NCBI RefSeq assembly: GCF_013283785.1 | Contig: NZ_JABCPZ010000099.1 | Location: forward strand, 1-36,097 | Direction: 5' to 3' | Length of the DNA: 36,097 bases | Source of the DNA: Nonomuraea antri | Lineage (GTDB): Bacteria; Actinomycetota; Actinomycetes; Streptosporangiales; Streptosporangiaceae | Shown here: positions 27,717 through 35,280 of the stretch, piece after piece | How the letters are laid out: the number at the start of each line of letters is the position of its first letter | Numbering within the stretch: the first letter of the stretch is position 1 | Program-made: the position numbers and the translations under genes | The notes under the pieces: model-generated | The model's input: the letters and a program-made list of their open reading frames with translations, nothing else | What the model was told of the DNA's origin: nothing | Databases searched by the model: none

Positions 27717-28388
27717 ATGATCCAACCGAATGCGCCGGCCACGCCCGGACGGACGGCCCCGAGTGTGCGGATGGCGACGGCCGGCAGGATGGCGCCGACC
27801 GGCCGGGTGGCGACGGTCGTGGTGGCCGCGGTGGCGCTGCTGGCCGGCGGGTGCGGCGGGACGGCCTGGGACGAACAGGCCAATCCGGCACGCACCGACG
27901 CCCCGCTGTCGGCGCCCGCTCCCTCCGCGTCCGCGTCCGCGTCCACATCCGCCCCCGCGCCTGCCGGGACGTCCGTCGCGAACGTGCCCGAGTCGCTGCG
28001 ATTCACCGCCACGACGCTGAACGGCGAGCCGTTCCAGGGGACGAGCCTGGCGGGCCGGCCGGTGGTCTTCTGGTTCTGGGCGCCCTGGTGCCCGAAGTGC
28101 CGCTCCGAGGCCCCGGCCGTCAAGGCCGCCGCCGCCGCGAACCGCGACGTGACGTTCGTCGGCGTGGCGGGGCTGGACACCGAGGCCGCGATGAAGGAGT
28201 TCGTGCAGCGCACCGGCACCGGCGACATCGTGCAACTCTCGGACCGGAAAGGCGCGGTGTGGACGAAGCTGGGCGTCAGCGAGCAGTCCACGTTCGTGTT
28301 CATGAAGCCCGACGGGTCCCCACAGAAGGTCTCCGGGCCGCTCGACCAGGACAAGCTGAACGGCCACCTCAAGAGGCTGACCGGATGA
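27717..28388 (+). CDS. TlpA/ResA-like thioredoxin-fold lipoprotein (223 aa)
   Basis: This extracytoplasmic, membrane-anchored thiol-disulfide protein has a hydrophobic segment VATVVVAAVALLAGGC that ends in a lipobox, so the Cys would be lipidated. A Ser/Ala/Pro linker follows (SASASASTSAPAPAG). The redoxin domain holds the active site WAPWCPKC (C125 and C128 if counted from 27717). FTATTLNGEPFQGTSLAGRPVVFWFW is the usual start of TlpA-type domains. The start is uncertain: ATG 27717, ATG 27771 (MATAGRM) and upstream codons to 27648 are all in frame and none has a clear Shine-Dalgarno site. It is followed 52 bp later by ccdA, its expected electron donor, so the pair delivers reducing equivalents from the cytoplasm to exported proteins. 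Confidence 0.88.
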   Translation: MIQPNAPATPGRTAPSVRMATAGRMAPTGRVATVVVAAVALLAGGCGGTAWDEQANPARTDAPLSAPAPSASASASTSAPAPAGTSVANVPESLRFTATTLNGEPFQGTSLAGRPVVFWFWAPWCPKCRSEAPAVKAAAAANRDVTFVGVAGLDTEAAMKEFVQRTGTGDIVQLSDRKGAVWTKLGVSEQSTFVFMKPDGSPQKVSGPLDQDKLNGHLKRLTG

Positions 28389-28440
28389 CCCCGGCCGGCC
28401 CGCCCGCGCCCGCGCTTGCGCCCGCCGGAGCGGGGCAGCG

Positions 28441-29301
28441 GTGATCACGGAGCTTCCGCTCGCGCTCGCGGTGGCCGCGGGGACCGTCGCCGCGTTCAAC
28501 CCGTGCGGGTTCGCCATGCTGCCCGCCTACCTCACCCTGCTGATCTCCGGCGACGGCCCCCGCCGCGGCCCGGTCGGCCGGGCGCTGACCCTGTCGGCCG
28601 CGATGACGGCCGGGTTCGTCACCGTGTTCGGGCTGTTCGGGCTGGTCGTCAGCGTGCTGGCGGTGTCGGTCGGCCGCTGGCTGCCGTGGGTGACGATCGT
28701 CATCGGCGTGGGGCTGACCGCGCTGGGCGTGTGGCTGCTGAGCGGCCGCGAACTGCTGCTCCGGGTCCCCGGCGTCGCCTCGGGCCGGCCGGCCGCCTCG
28801 CTGCCGTCGCTGTTCTGGTACGGCGTGTCGTACGCGGTGGCGTCGCTGTCGTGCACGGTCGGGCCGTTCCTGGCGGTGACGTCGGCCTCGCTGTCGGGCG
28901 CCGGGCTGCTCGGCGGGGTGGCCGCCTTCGTGGCGTACGCGGCCGGGATGGGGCTGGTGGTGGCAGTGCTGTCGCTGGCCGTGGCGCTGGCCAGGGCCGC
29001 GGCGGTCGCCCGGGTGCGGCGGGTGCTGCCGTACGTGTCCAGGATCAGCGGCGGGCTGCTCGTCCTGGCCGGGCTGTACGTGGCCTACTACGGCTGGTAC
29101 GAGCTGCGCGTCTTCGCCGGTGGGGCGGCGGACGACCCGATCGTGGGCGCGGTGGTCGCGGCGCAGGGGGTGGTGTCCGGCTGGGTGGCGGCGGTGGGCC
29201 CGGCTCGGCTCGCGGCGGCGCTCGCCGTGGCGGTCGGGGTTGCCGCGACCGCGGCCGTGCTCCGCCGCCGTCGTCGCCATCGCCGGGTCGGGCAGCGGTA
29301 G
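28441..29301 (+). CDS. ccdA: CcdA/DsbD-type transmembrane thiol-disulfide electron carrier (286 aa)
   Basis: This membrane protein moves electrons from cytoplasmic thioredoxin across the membrane. AFNPCGFAMLPAYLTLL is the first conserved half with its redox Cys, and SLSCTVGPFLAVTSASL is the second. Six core helices are evident, with a seventh and eighth helix in a C-terminal extension (GVVSGWVAAVGPARLAAAL, then AATAAVL) not found in minimal CcdA (about 240 aa). It starts at GTG 28441 with GGAG about 14 bases upstream, which is far. The upstream TlpA-like lipoprotein is the probable partner. No cytochrome c synthetase genes (resB/ccsB) are next to it, so the pair may serve general disulfide reduction rather than cytochrome c maturation. 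Confidence 0.92.
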   Translation: MITELPLALAVAAGTVAAFNPCGFAMLPAYLTLLISGDGPRRGPVGRALTLSAAMTAGFVTVFGLFGLVVSVLAVSVGRWLPWVTIVIGVGLTALGVWLLSGRELLLRVPGVASGRPAASLPSLFWYGVSYAVASLSCTVGPFLAVTSASLSGAGLLGGVAAFVAYAAGMGLVVAVLSLAVALARAAAVARVRRVLPYVSRISGGLLVLAGLYVAYYGWYELRVFAGGAADDPIVGAVVAAQGVVSGWVAAVGPARLAAALAVAVGVAATAAVLRRRRRHRRVGQR

Positions 29302-29361
29302 TGACCGGCTTTCCGGGGACGCGGTCGGCGGTCACCGGGCACCGGCCATGGGCGCGGGCGG

Positions 29362-30561
29362 TCAGTCGCCGTTGATGGGTTTGCCCAGGGCGCTGCCGGC
29401 CAGCCAGTCCTCCCACGACTTCGCCCACGGCGTCGGCCCGTTGCCGAACTCCAGTTTCCGCGACGTCCCGGTGACCTGGATGATGTCGCCGCGCTGGGTG
29501 AAGTCGTAGAACCAGCGCGCGTTGGCCGGGCTGGCGTTGATGCAGCCGTGCGAGACGTTCGCGTTGCCCTGCGAGTCGGTGGACCAGGGGGCGGAGTGGA
29601 AGAACGTGCCGCTGTAGGTCATGCGGACGTTCCACTTGGTCGGGATGCGGTAGGCGCCCGGGTTGCCGGTGGTGGCCGAGTCCATGACCATGTCCGCGGC
29701 CTTCTCCTGGGCGATCATGATCCCGGAGTAGCTGTCGTCGCCTGGTTTGCCGAGGCTGACCGGGATCGTCCTGACCACCTCGCCGTCCGCCGTCACCACG
29801 GCCCGGTGCTCCGTGGCGCTCACCTTGGTGATGTGGCGGGGGCCGACGGTGAACGTGAGCGACCGGTCCTTGGTGCCCCAGATCCCGTCACCCGCCCGCA
29901 ACCCCGCGAGGTGCGCGACCACGGTCACCTTCTGCCCGACCGGCCAGTACTCGCGCGGCCTGAACTGGACCTCCCGGTCGCTGACCCAGCTCCACGCCCC
30001 TTCGACCGGCTTGTCCATGCGCACCACCAGGGCGCGTTCGATCGCGGACCGGTACCGGTCGTCGGTGACCGGGCGCGACAGCAGGAGCTGCACGGGCATG
30101 CCGACGCCGACCATCTCGCCGTCCAGTGGTGACATGCCGCTCTCCAGCACGCGTTTCGGCTTCAGCGTGGTGAACGTGGCGCGCGCGGTGACCGGTTTGC
30201 CGTCGGTGCCGGTCGCGGCGGCGTTCACGGTGTAGGCGGTGGCGGTGCGCAGCGTCCACCGGGGCCGCCAGGCGCCGTCGGCGGCCACGGCGCCGCGCAC
30301 CTCGCGGCCCTTGGCGTCGGTGACGGTGAGCTTGGTGACCTTCCCGTCGGTGACCTTGACGCTGACCGCGGTGTCGGGGGCGACCTTCTTCGTCCCGTGC
30401 GCCGGGGTGATCGCGAGCTTGGCCACCGGGGGCCGCTCCTGCGGGGCGCTCGGGGTGCCCGGTCCGCCCGCCGTGCATCCGGCGGCGACCAGGAGCGACG
30501 CCGTCACCAGGGCCGCCAGGGCGTGCGTCTTCGTCGTGCTGGTCCGGCCGTTCCGCATCAT
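29362..30561 (-). CDS. Lipoprotein L,D-transpeptidase with Ig-like domains (399 aa)
   Basis: This exported enzyme makes 3-3 cross-links in peptidoglycan. Residues 1-30 end in a lipobox (ASLLVAAGC), giving a lipid anchor. Two Ig-like domains span about 45-235 (KLAITPAHGTKKVAPDTAVSV; then SGMSPLDGEMVGVGMPVQLLL). The YkuD catalytic domain follows at about 240-375, with the motif HxxxxSHGC visible in GNANVSHGCINASPANARW; C340 is the nucleophile and H338 its partner. This is the domain order of mycobacterial LdtA/LdtB. The start is ATG 30561 or the adjacent ATG 30558; GGAAGG lies 5 or 8 bases upstream. It converges with ccdA across a 60-bp gap that has only a weak 7-bp stem (29301-29307 with 29329-29335). 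Confidence 0.95.
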   Translation of the reverse strand: MMRNGRTSTTKTHALAALVTASLLVAAGCTAGGPGTPSAPQERPPVAKLAITPAHGTKKVAPDTAVSVKVTDGKVTKLTVTDAKGREVRGAVAADGAWRPRWTLRTATAYTVNAAATGTDGKPVTARATFTTLKPKRVLESGMSPLDGEMVGVGMPVQLLLSRPVTDDRYRSAIERALVVRMDKPVEGAWSWVSDREVQFRPREYWPVGQKVTVVAHLAGLRAGDGIWGTKDRSLTFTVGPRHITKVSATEHRAVVTADGEVVRTIPVSLGKPGDDSYSGIMIAQEKAADMVMDSATTGNPGAYRIPTKWNVRMTYSGTFFHSAPWSTDSQGNANVSHGCINASPANARWFYDFTQRGDIIQVTGTSRKLEFGNGPTPWAKSWEDWLAGSALGKPINGD

Positions 30562-30597
30562 GGATGCCTTCCGTGCCCGACAAGTAGTCGCATATGC

Positions 30598-30627
30598 ATT
30601 TTAGCCGGGCACGCTGGGAAGGGTCAG
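30598..30627 (-). promoter_or_regulatory. Probable promoter of the L,D-transpeptidase gene
   Basis: On the minus strand TAAAAT (30603-30598) is a good -10 hexamer, preceded by an 18-bp spacer and CTGACC (30627-30622) as a weak -35. It lies about 40 bp upstream of the start codon, next to the A/T-rich CATATGCAT. Confidence 0.5.
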
Positions 30628-30634
30628 GGTCCGG

Positions 30635-33247
30635 TCAGAGCGCGGTCTCCCCCGGCAGCCCGAACGAGTCGTGCCAGGTGCCGCCGCCCGCGAACGCGCC
30701 GCCGGTGGACAGCCGCACCACCACGTCCGCGGTGGTGCCCTGGGTGAAGACGGCCACGTCGTCCTTGCCGTCGCCGTCGTAGTCGCCGACGTACGGGAAC
30801 TCGCCGGGCCCGGCCAGGTCGTCGTGCCAGCGGGCGGCCGTACCGAAGCGCGCCCCCTCGGACGGCGCCCCTTCGGACAGGGCCACGTGGACGTCGGCCG
30901 CGACGTCGTTGCCGAAGGCGGCGATGTCGTCCCTGCCGTCGCCGTCGAAGTCGCCGACGCGCGGCTGGGCGGCGCCGGCCGCGAAGTCGTCGTGCGCCTT
31001 GACCGCGGGACCGAACGAGGTGCCGGTGGACAGCGCCACGTACACGTCCGCGCTCGCGCCCTGGGTGAAGACGATGAGGTCGTCCTTGCCGTCGCCGTTC
31101 ACGTCGCCGACCGCGGGGAACTCGGCGCCGGGGGCGAAGTCGGCGTGCCAGCGCGACGAGGCGCCGAAGCTCGTCCCGGTGGACAGCGCCACGTAGACGT
31201 CCGCGCCGGCGCCGCGGGTGAAGGTGGCGATGTCGTCCTTGCCGTCGCCGTCGAAGTCGCCGACGGCCGGGATCTCGCCGCTGAGCGCGAAGTGGTCGTG
31301 CCACTTGCCACTGGCGCCGAACGCGGTTCCGGCGGCGTTGGCTGCGGCGACGTAGACGTCGGCGTTCTGGCCGTGCGTGAACGTGACGATGTCGTCCCTG
31401 CCGTCGCCGGTGAAGTCGCCGGTGTACGGGGTCTCGCCGTCCGGGGCGAAGAAGTCGTGCGCCTTGCCCGCGGCGCCGAACCCGGTCCCGGTGGAGGCGG
31501 CGGTGTAGACGTCCGCGCTCGGGCCGTGCGTGAACGTGACGATGTCGTCCTTGCCGTCACCGGTGAAGTCGGTGGGCGAACCGCCGTACATGCGCCCCGG
31601 CGCGCCCGCGTAGTACACCTCCAGCTCGGCCAGCGAGGTGAACGTGCGGGTACCGCCCGCGGCGCCGATGACACGCACCCCGTCCCCCGCGATCGGGTGG
31701 AAGCCCAGCTCGTAGGTGCGGTTCGAGCCGGCCGTCTCGTTGAACGGGTAGTCGGGGGTGATTCGCAGGCCGCTGACGTCGATCCACCGGTTGCCGCGGC
31801 GCACCTGGACCTTCAGCCCGCCGCCGAACCAGCCGCCGTCGCCGAACATCCGCCCGGTGGTGTAGACGACCTTGTTCATCAGGTGCTCGCGCGGCCAGGT
31901 GTAACCCCACCAGCTCGCAGGCTTGCGCTCGTCGTTCCAGTCGTCCTCGCTGTGCGACCTGTTCCCGTCGTTGTAGAAGGCGGTGTTGCCGTAGTGGGTG
32001 GCCCGCTCGATCGCCACCGTGCCCGGCTCGCGCGCGAGGTTGCGCCCCGCATCCGGCCGGTTGGCGGGGGTGCTCGCGGCGTGCGGCTCCAGGCGCATCT
32101 TGCGCAGCGAGAACGTGTACGCGTAGTGCTCGCCGTGCGGGTAGCCGCCGCCGCACGGGCAGACGTTGGACTGCAGCCACATCGACTTGCCGTCGGCGCT
32201 GATGTACTTGGACGGGATCGTGGTGGCGTAGCCGCCGTGCTTGGTACGCGTCCACGGGTAGCCGCCGAAGTCCTTGGTGGCGAAGTGCTTCCACGGGCCC
32301 CACGGCGTGGGCGACTCGTAGAACTCGAAGGTGTACTCCGTCCACGACGTGTACAGGTAGCGGTTGAGCGGCTTGTTGTAGACCACGCCGCCCTGGCTGA
32401 TCACGCTCAGGTTCTCCACCCGGCCGGCGGTGTAGACGTCCTGGTAGATCCGCCGGTCGTCATGCAGCACGGGGACCCGGCGGGAGATGTCGGCCGACCA
32501 GACCGGCTCGCCGGTGGCGGTGAAGCCGCTGGCGAACTGCCAGGCCGAGCGGTTCTGCACCGAACCGCGCGGGACCCTGGCCAGGTAGACGTCCACCGGG
32601 TCGGGCACCCGGTTCGCGAACGAGTCACGCCAGTTGTGGTCGAGTCCGTAGGCGTAGACGTAGCCGTCGGGGGCGTTGGCGTAGTCCTTGCCGTAGTCCA
32701 GGAACATGATCGTGGTGAACACCCCGCCGCCGAACATCGGGGCCGAGCGGTTCCAGGTCCAGGTCTGGCCGTGGTCGGTGGACTTGGCGACGGTGGCCGC
32801 CGGGGCGTCGTCGAAGTCCAGCGCCAGGTCCTGGACGGCCAGGTAGAGCGTGCCGTCCACGCAGGCCATGCCGGTGGGCTTGCGGGTGTGGTTCGCCGTC
32901 CAGACCTGGCCGACCCGCTCGCCGATGGCGAGCTGGTGCCCGGTCAGGTTGCCCGGGGTGCCGGAGATCCTGGCCACACCGATGTCGCTGTACGCGCCGC
33001 CGTAGCCGACGCCGTCGCCGTAGGCGGTGTAGACGTGGTCGTCGCCGGACCAGCAGGACGGCCACAGGTCGCCGTGGTTGAGGTTGTCACCGACGACGGG
33101 CGCGCCGACGGAGGCGGCGGAGTCGAGCTGGACGGTGGAGAAGAACGAACTCGACGGCGGCGAACCGGCCGCGGCCGTGGGGACGGGGTTTGCGGGGGCG
33201 GTGATGAAGGTCGTGGCCAGCAGGGCGACCAGGGCGGGTTTGAACAC
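30635..33247 (-). CDS. Large secreted protein: DUF4185-like beta-propeller, F5/8-type C domain, six FG-GAP repeats (870 aa)
   Basis: A signal peptide spans residues 1-27. Residues about 35-400 look like a five-bladed propeller of the DUF4185 type (GDNLNHGDLWPSCWSGDDHV, TGMACVDGTLYLAVQDLA, KSTDHGQTWTWN, RYLYTSWTEYTFEFYESPT). These relate to sialidase/GH43-like folds of unknown catalysis. Residues about 410-555 have discoidin/F5-8-C features, including LKVQVRRGNRWIDVSG and TFTSLAELEVYYAG. From residue 560, six FG-GAP/VCBS repeats of 51-55 residues carry DxDGDGxDD calcium loops. The architecture predicts carbohydrate binding or hydrolysis outside the cell. The GTG start at 33247 has AGGAGAGA upstream. 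Its promoter is flanked by two LacI-type operators, so it is probably sugar-induced. Enzymatic activity is unproven. Confidence 0.85.
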   Translation of the reverse strand: MFKPALVALLATTFITAPANPVPTAAAGSPPSSSFFSTVQLDSAASVGAPVVGDNLNHGDLWPSCWSGDDHVYTAYGDGVGYGGAYSDIGVARISGTPGNLTGHQLAIGERVGQVWTANHTRKPTGMACVDGTLYLAVQDLALDFDDAPAATVAKSTDHGQTWTWNRSAPMFGGGVFTTIMFLDYGKDYANAPDGYVYAYGLDHNWRDSFANRVPDPVDVYLARVPRGSVQNRSAWQFASGFTATGEPVWSADISRRVPVLHDDRRIYQDVYTAGRVENLSVISQGGVVYNKPLNRYLYTSWTEYTFEFYESPTPWGPWKHFATKDFGGYPWTRTKHGGYATTIPSKYISADGKSMWLQSNVCPCGGGYPHGEHYAYTFSLRKMRLEPHAASTPANRPDAGRNLAREPGTVAIERATHYGNTAFYNDGNRSHSEDDWNDERKPASWWGYTWPREHLMNKVVYTTGRMFGDGGWFGGGLKVQVRRGNRWIDVSGLRITPDYPFNETAGSNRTYELGFHPIAGDGVRVIGAAGGTRTFTSLAELEVYYAGAPGRMYGGSPTDFTGDGKDDIVTFTHGPSADVYTAASTGTGFGAAGKAHDFFAPDGETPYTGDFTGDGRDDIVTFTHGQNADVYVAAANAAGTAFGASGKWHDHFALSGEIPAVGDFDGDGKDDIATFTRGAGADVYVALSTGTSFGASSRWHADFAPGAEFPAVGDVNGDGKDDLIVFTQGASADVYVALSTGTSFGPAVKAHDDFAAGAAQPRVGDFDGDGRDDIAAFGNDVAADVHVALSEGAPSEGARFGTAARWHDDLAGPGEFPYVGDYDGDGKDDVAVFTQGTTADVVVRLSTGGAFAGGGTWHDSFGLPGETAL
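30680..31580 (-). repeat. Six tandem FG-GAP DNA repeats of about 153-165 bp
   Basis: Six consecutive, in-frame units encode calcium-binding FG-GAP repeats. They share recurrent DNA blocks such as GTCGTCCTTGCCGTCGCCGT and GTCGGCGACCTTC-like boundaries on the plus strand. The 51-55-codon periodicity is clear and explains the internal similarity of this stretch; it is not a mobile or CRISPR repeat. Confidence 0.85.
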
Positions 33248-33287
33248 GGCTCTCTCCTGGCTGAGTGGGGGTGCGGAGGGAGTAAGA

Positions 33288-33371
33288 TGAGCAATCGATT
33301 TCTCGGAAATTACAAGCGCTGGCCCGTGATCGTCAAGAGGTTGGAGTGTTTCTCGGGAAATCGATTGCTCA
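33288..33371 (-). promoter_or_regulatory. Promoter framed by two inverted LacI-type operators
   Basis: TGAGCAATCGATTTC at 33288-33302 recurs as its reverse complement at 33357-33371, and similarity continues into the spacer. Each copy is centred on AATCGATT, whose central CG is typical of LacI-family operators; the centres are 66 bp apart. Between them, on the minus strand, lie TTGACG (33336-33331), a 16-bp spacer and TGTAAT (33314-33309), a good sigma70-like promoter for the gene starting at 33247. One operator abuts the -10 and the other lies upstream of the -35. Confidence 0.78.
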
Positions 33372-33392
33372 ATGAGAGGTGCCGGTCGGCGG

Positions 33393-33905
33393 TCAGCGGC
33401 CGGTCGTGCCGTCGATCAGTTCGCGGAGGATGTCCGCGTGGCCGGCGTGGCGGCCGGTCTCCTCGATCATGTGGGTGAGCGCCCAGCGGACACTCGGCGC
33501 CGGACGTTCCCGGCGCGGCTGTTGGTCCTGGTGCGGTCTGGGGACGGGCGCGGCCAGGTCGGTGCAGCCGTCGAGGACGTCGTTGGCGCGTTCGACCGTC
33601 TCGCGGTAGCGGGCGACGACCTCGGCCACGCCGTCCTCCGGTGCGGCATGGAACGTCGCCTGCCAGTCCGTGACGTCCTCGCCGAGGAAGATCGCGCGTT
33701 CGACGAAGGTCAGGTGGTTGAGCAGGCCGAGCAGGTTCGTGCCCGAGGGCACCGCGGCGGTGCGCACCCGCGGTCCCCGCGCGCCCTCGACCTTCGCGGC
33801 GACCGAGGTCCGGAGGTAGTCGAGGAACCCGCGCAGGACCTCGGCCTCGCCGCTCCCGGTCCTGGGCGGCGGGGTGTCACGACGTCGGCGCGTGGTGGCG
33901 GACAT
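33393..33905 (-). CDS. DinB-superfamily (DUF664-type) protein (170 aa)
   Basis: This is a four-helix-bundle protein of the DinB/YfiT-like superfamily. LLGLLNHLTFVERAIFLGED supplies the first conserved His, and WALTHMIEETGRHAGHADILREL the C-terminal His pair of the metal site. Relatives include mycothiol- or bacillithiol-dependent transferases and many proteins of unknown role, so function is left open; a thiol-dependent detoxification role is conceivable. The ATG has GGAAGGAAG upstream. It lies 21 bp downstream of the broken methyltransferase gene on the same strand and is likely in its transcript, which is divergent from the XRE-cupin regulator. Confidence 0.88.
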   Translation of the reverse strand: MSATTRRRRDTPPPRTGSGEAEVLRGFLDYLRTSVAAKVEGARGPRVRTAAVPSGTNLLGLLNHLTFVERAIFLGEDVTDWQATFHAAPEDGVAEVVARYRETVERANDVLDGCTDLAAPVPRPHQDQQPRRERPAPSVRWALTHMIEETGRHAGHADILRELIDGTTGR

Positions 33906-33926
33906 GGTGGCTTCCTTCCTGTGTTG

Positions 33927-34572
33927 TCACGGGGTGCGATGGATGAGGAGTACGTGGTCGGTGACCTCGGCGGTGCTTCCGTCCGGGCCGGTCGCGATTC
34001 TGCGGGGCGTGTCGGCCCGCTCGATCGTCCACGTCGGCGCGTCCAGTGCCAGACCAGCGGCGACCTCGTCCGGGCTCGGGTATCGGACGTCCTGGTCCTG
34101 GTTCCACGACCACGGCGCGGTCGAGCCGTGGTCCACGACCAGCAGCCGTCCGCCAAGCCGCAACGCGTGCGCGGCCGTCCGCAGCACGGACGATCTGTCC
34201 AGGTCGAAGGGGGTGTGCAGGTAGTGGGCGCAGATCAGGTCGAACTCGCCGTCAGGAAAGGATCCGCGCAGGTCGTGCCGGACGGCGGCGACGCGCTCGC
34301 CCAGGCCGCGGGTGCGGGCGAGCGCCGCGGGTGCGGGCGAGCGCCGCGAGCCGTTCGACCGCCACGGCCGAGAGGTCGGCGGCGGTGACGCGCCAGCCCC
34401 GTCCGGCCAGCCACAGCGCGTCGCCGCCGGCGCCGCAGCCCAGGTCCAGCGCGTCGCCAGGCGGCAGGCTCGCGACCACCTCGGTGAGGCGGACGTTCGG
34501 CCGCGGGTCGGCGGCCGGCGGTCGCGCCGCGTACAGGTCGTCCCAGAAGGTGTCCGCGTCGGTGGCGTTCAT
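33927..34572 (-). pseudogene. Class I SAM methyltransferase gene interrupted by a 19-bp tandem duplication
   Basis: The first part (from ATG 34572) encodes MNATDADTFWDDLYAARPP and the SAM motif I ALDLGCGAGGDALWLAGRG, then AADLSAVAVERLAALARTRG. There the frame shifts and would run to a stop at 34252. The remainder resumes in another frame: ERVAAVRHDLRGSFPDGEF, DLICAHYLHTPFDL, then LRTAAHALRLGGRLLVVDHG and a normal C-terminus at 33927. The break coincides with a 19-bp direct duplication at 34305-34348. Removing one copy restores a single 208-aa frame, a normal size for TehB-like small methyltransferases. The distance between the two reading frames is out of phase by exactly one base, as a 19-bp insertion requires. 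Substrate is unknown. It may be a true recent mutation, a reversible (phase-variable) switch or an assembly artefact. Confidence 0.85.
34305..34348. repeat. 19-bp perfect tandem repeat causing a frameshift
   Basis: The tract has period 19 over 44 bases (2.3 copies); for instance GGGTGCGGGCGAGCGCC at 34310-34326 recurs at 34329-34345. Nineteen is not a multiple of three, so the extra copy breaks the methyltransferase frame. Confidence 0.92.
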
Positions 34573-34658
34573 CGGGTCTCCTCGCGTAGGTGTCCGCCCA
34601 GTCTCACCAGCGGTGCTCGAAATGGCACGAAAACTTGCGGTTCTGGCAAGATGGCAGG
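34573..34658. promoter_or_regulatory. Divergent promoter with small palindrome before the XRE-cupin gene
   Basis: This 86-bp region separates the methyltransferase and XRE starts. CTTGC at 34634-34638 pairs with GCAAG at 34646-34650 as an imperfect 17-bp palindrome, 8 bases before the XRE start codon. It fits an autoregulatory operator controlling both transcripts. Confidence 0.45.
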
Positions 34659-35273
34659 ATGGCCTCGATGGACGACGACCTGGACGCGGTGCTCGGCGGC
34701 GTCGGCCCGCGGCTTCGCGCGCTGCGTCGGCACCGCGGCATCACCCTGGCCGAGCTCGCGACGGTGACCGGCGTCTCGGAGAGCACCCTGTCACGGCTGG
34801 AGAGCGGGCAGCGCCGGGCGACGCTGGAGTTGCTGCTGCCGCTGGCCCGCACCTACGACGTACCGCTGGACGACCTGGTCGGCGCCCCGCGCACCGGCGA
34901 CCCCAGGATCCATCTCACGCCGATCCACCGGTTCGGGATGACCTTCGTGCCGCTGTCCAGGCGGCCCGGCGGGGTTCAGGCGTTCAAAATGATCATCCCG
35001 GCCCGGCCGGAACCGCTCGTGCCCGCCCCGCAGACCCACGACGGCTTCGAATGGCTGTACGTGCTCAGCGGACGCCTGCGACTCGTACTCGGTGAGCGCG
35101 ACCTGACGTTGCCGGCCGGTGAGGCGGCCGAGTTCGACACGTCCCTGCCGCACTGGCTGGGCAGCGCGGACGGCGGCGCGGTCGAACTGCTCATCCTGTT
35201 CGACCCGCAGGGGATGCGCACGCACATCCACGCCACCCCGCACCGCCCGGCCCACGAGGGGAACCCGCGATGA
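34659..35273 (+). CDS. XRE-family regulator with C-terminal cupin domain (204 aa)
   Basis: This is a transcriptional regulator. The N-terminal HTH_3 domain is VGPRLRALRRHRGITLAELATVTGVSESTLSRLESGQ followed by ATLELLLPLARTYDVPLDDLV. The C-terminal cupin (about 110-195) has THDGFEWLYVLSGRLRLVLG and LPAGEAAEFDTSLPHWLGS and would bind a small ligand or metal. The chosen ATG 34659 starts just before the HTH; the frame extends back to 34590, but that would cover the palindrome and most of the divergent promoter. An ATG three codons later is possible. It is divergent from the methyltransferase-DinB pair, which it probably regulates. It ends 7 bp from the convergent membrane protein gene. Confidence 0.92.
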   Translation: MASMDDDLDAVLGGVGPRLRALRRHRGITLAELATVTGVSESTLSRLESGQRRATLELLLPLARTYDVPLDDLVGAPRTGDPRIHLTPIHRFGMTFVPLSRRPGGVQAFKMIIPARPEPLVPAPQTHDGFEWLYVLSGRLRLVLGERDLTLPAGEAAEFDTSLPHWLGSADGGAVELLILFDPQGMRTHIHATPHRPAHEGNPR

Positions 35274-35280
35274 GTCCCGG

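Noticed and set aside
30680..31580. Periodic DNA repeats as a mobile or CRISPR repeat
   Set aside because: The period is in frame and encodes FG-GAP calcium-binding repeats.
34252..34572. 106-aa protein as an independent small gene
   Set aside because: It has only the first half of a methyltransferase, then a basic low-complexity out-of-frame tail; the true continuation lies in another frame after the 19-bp duplication.
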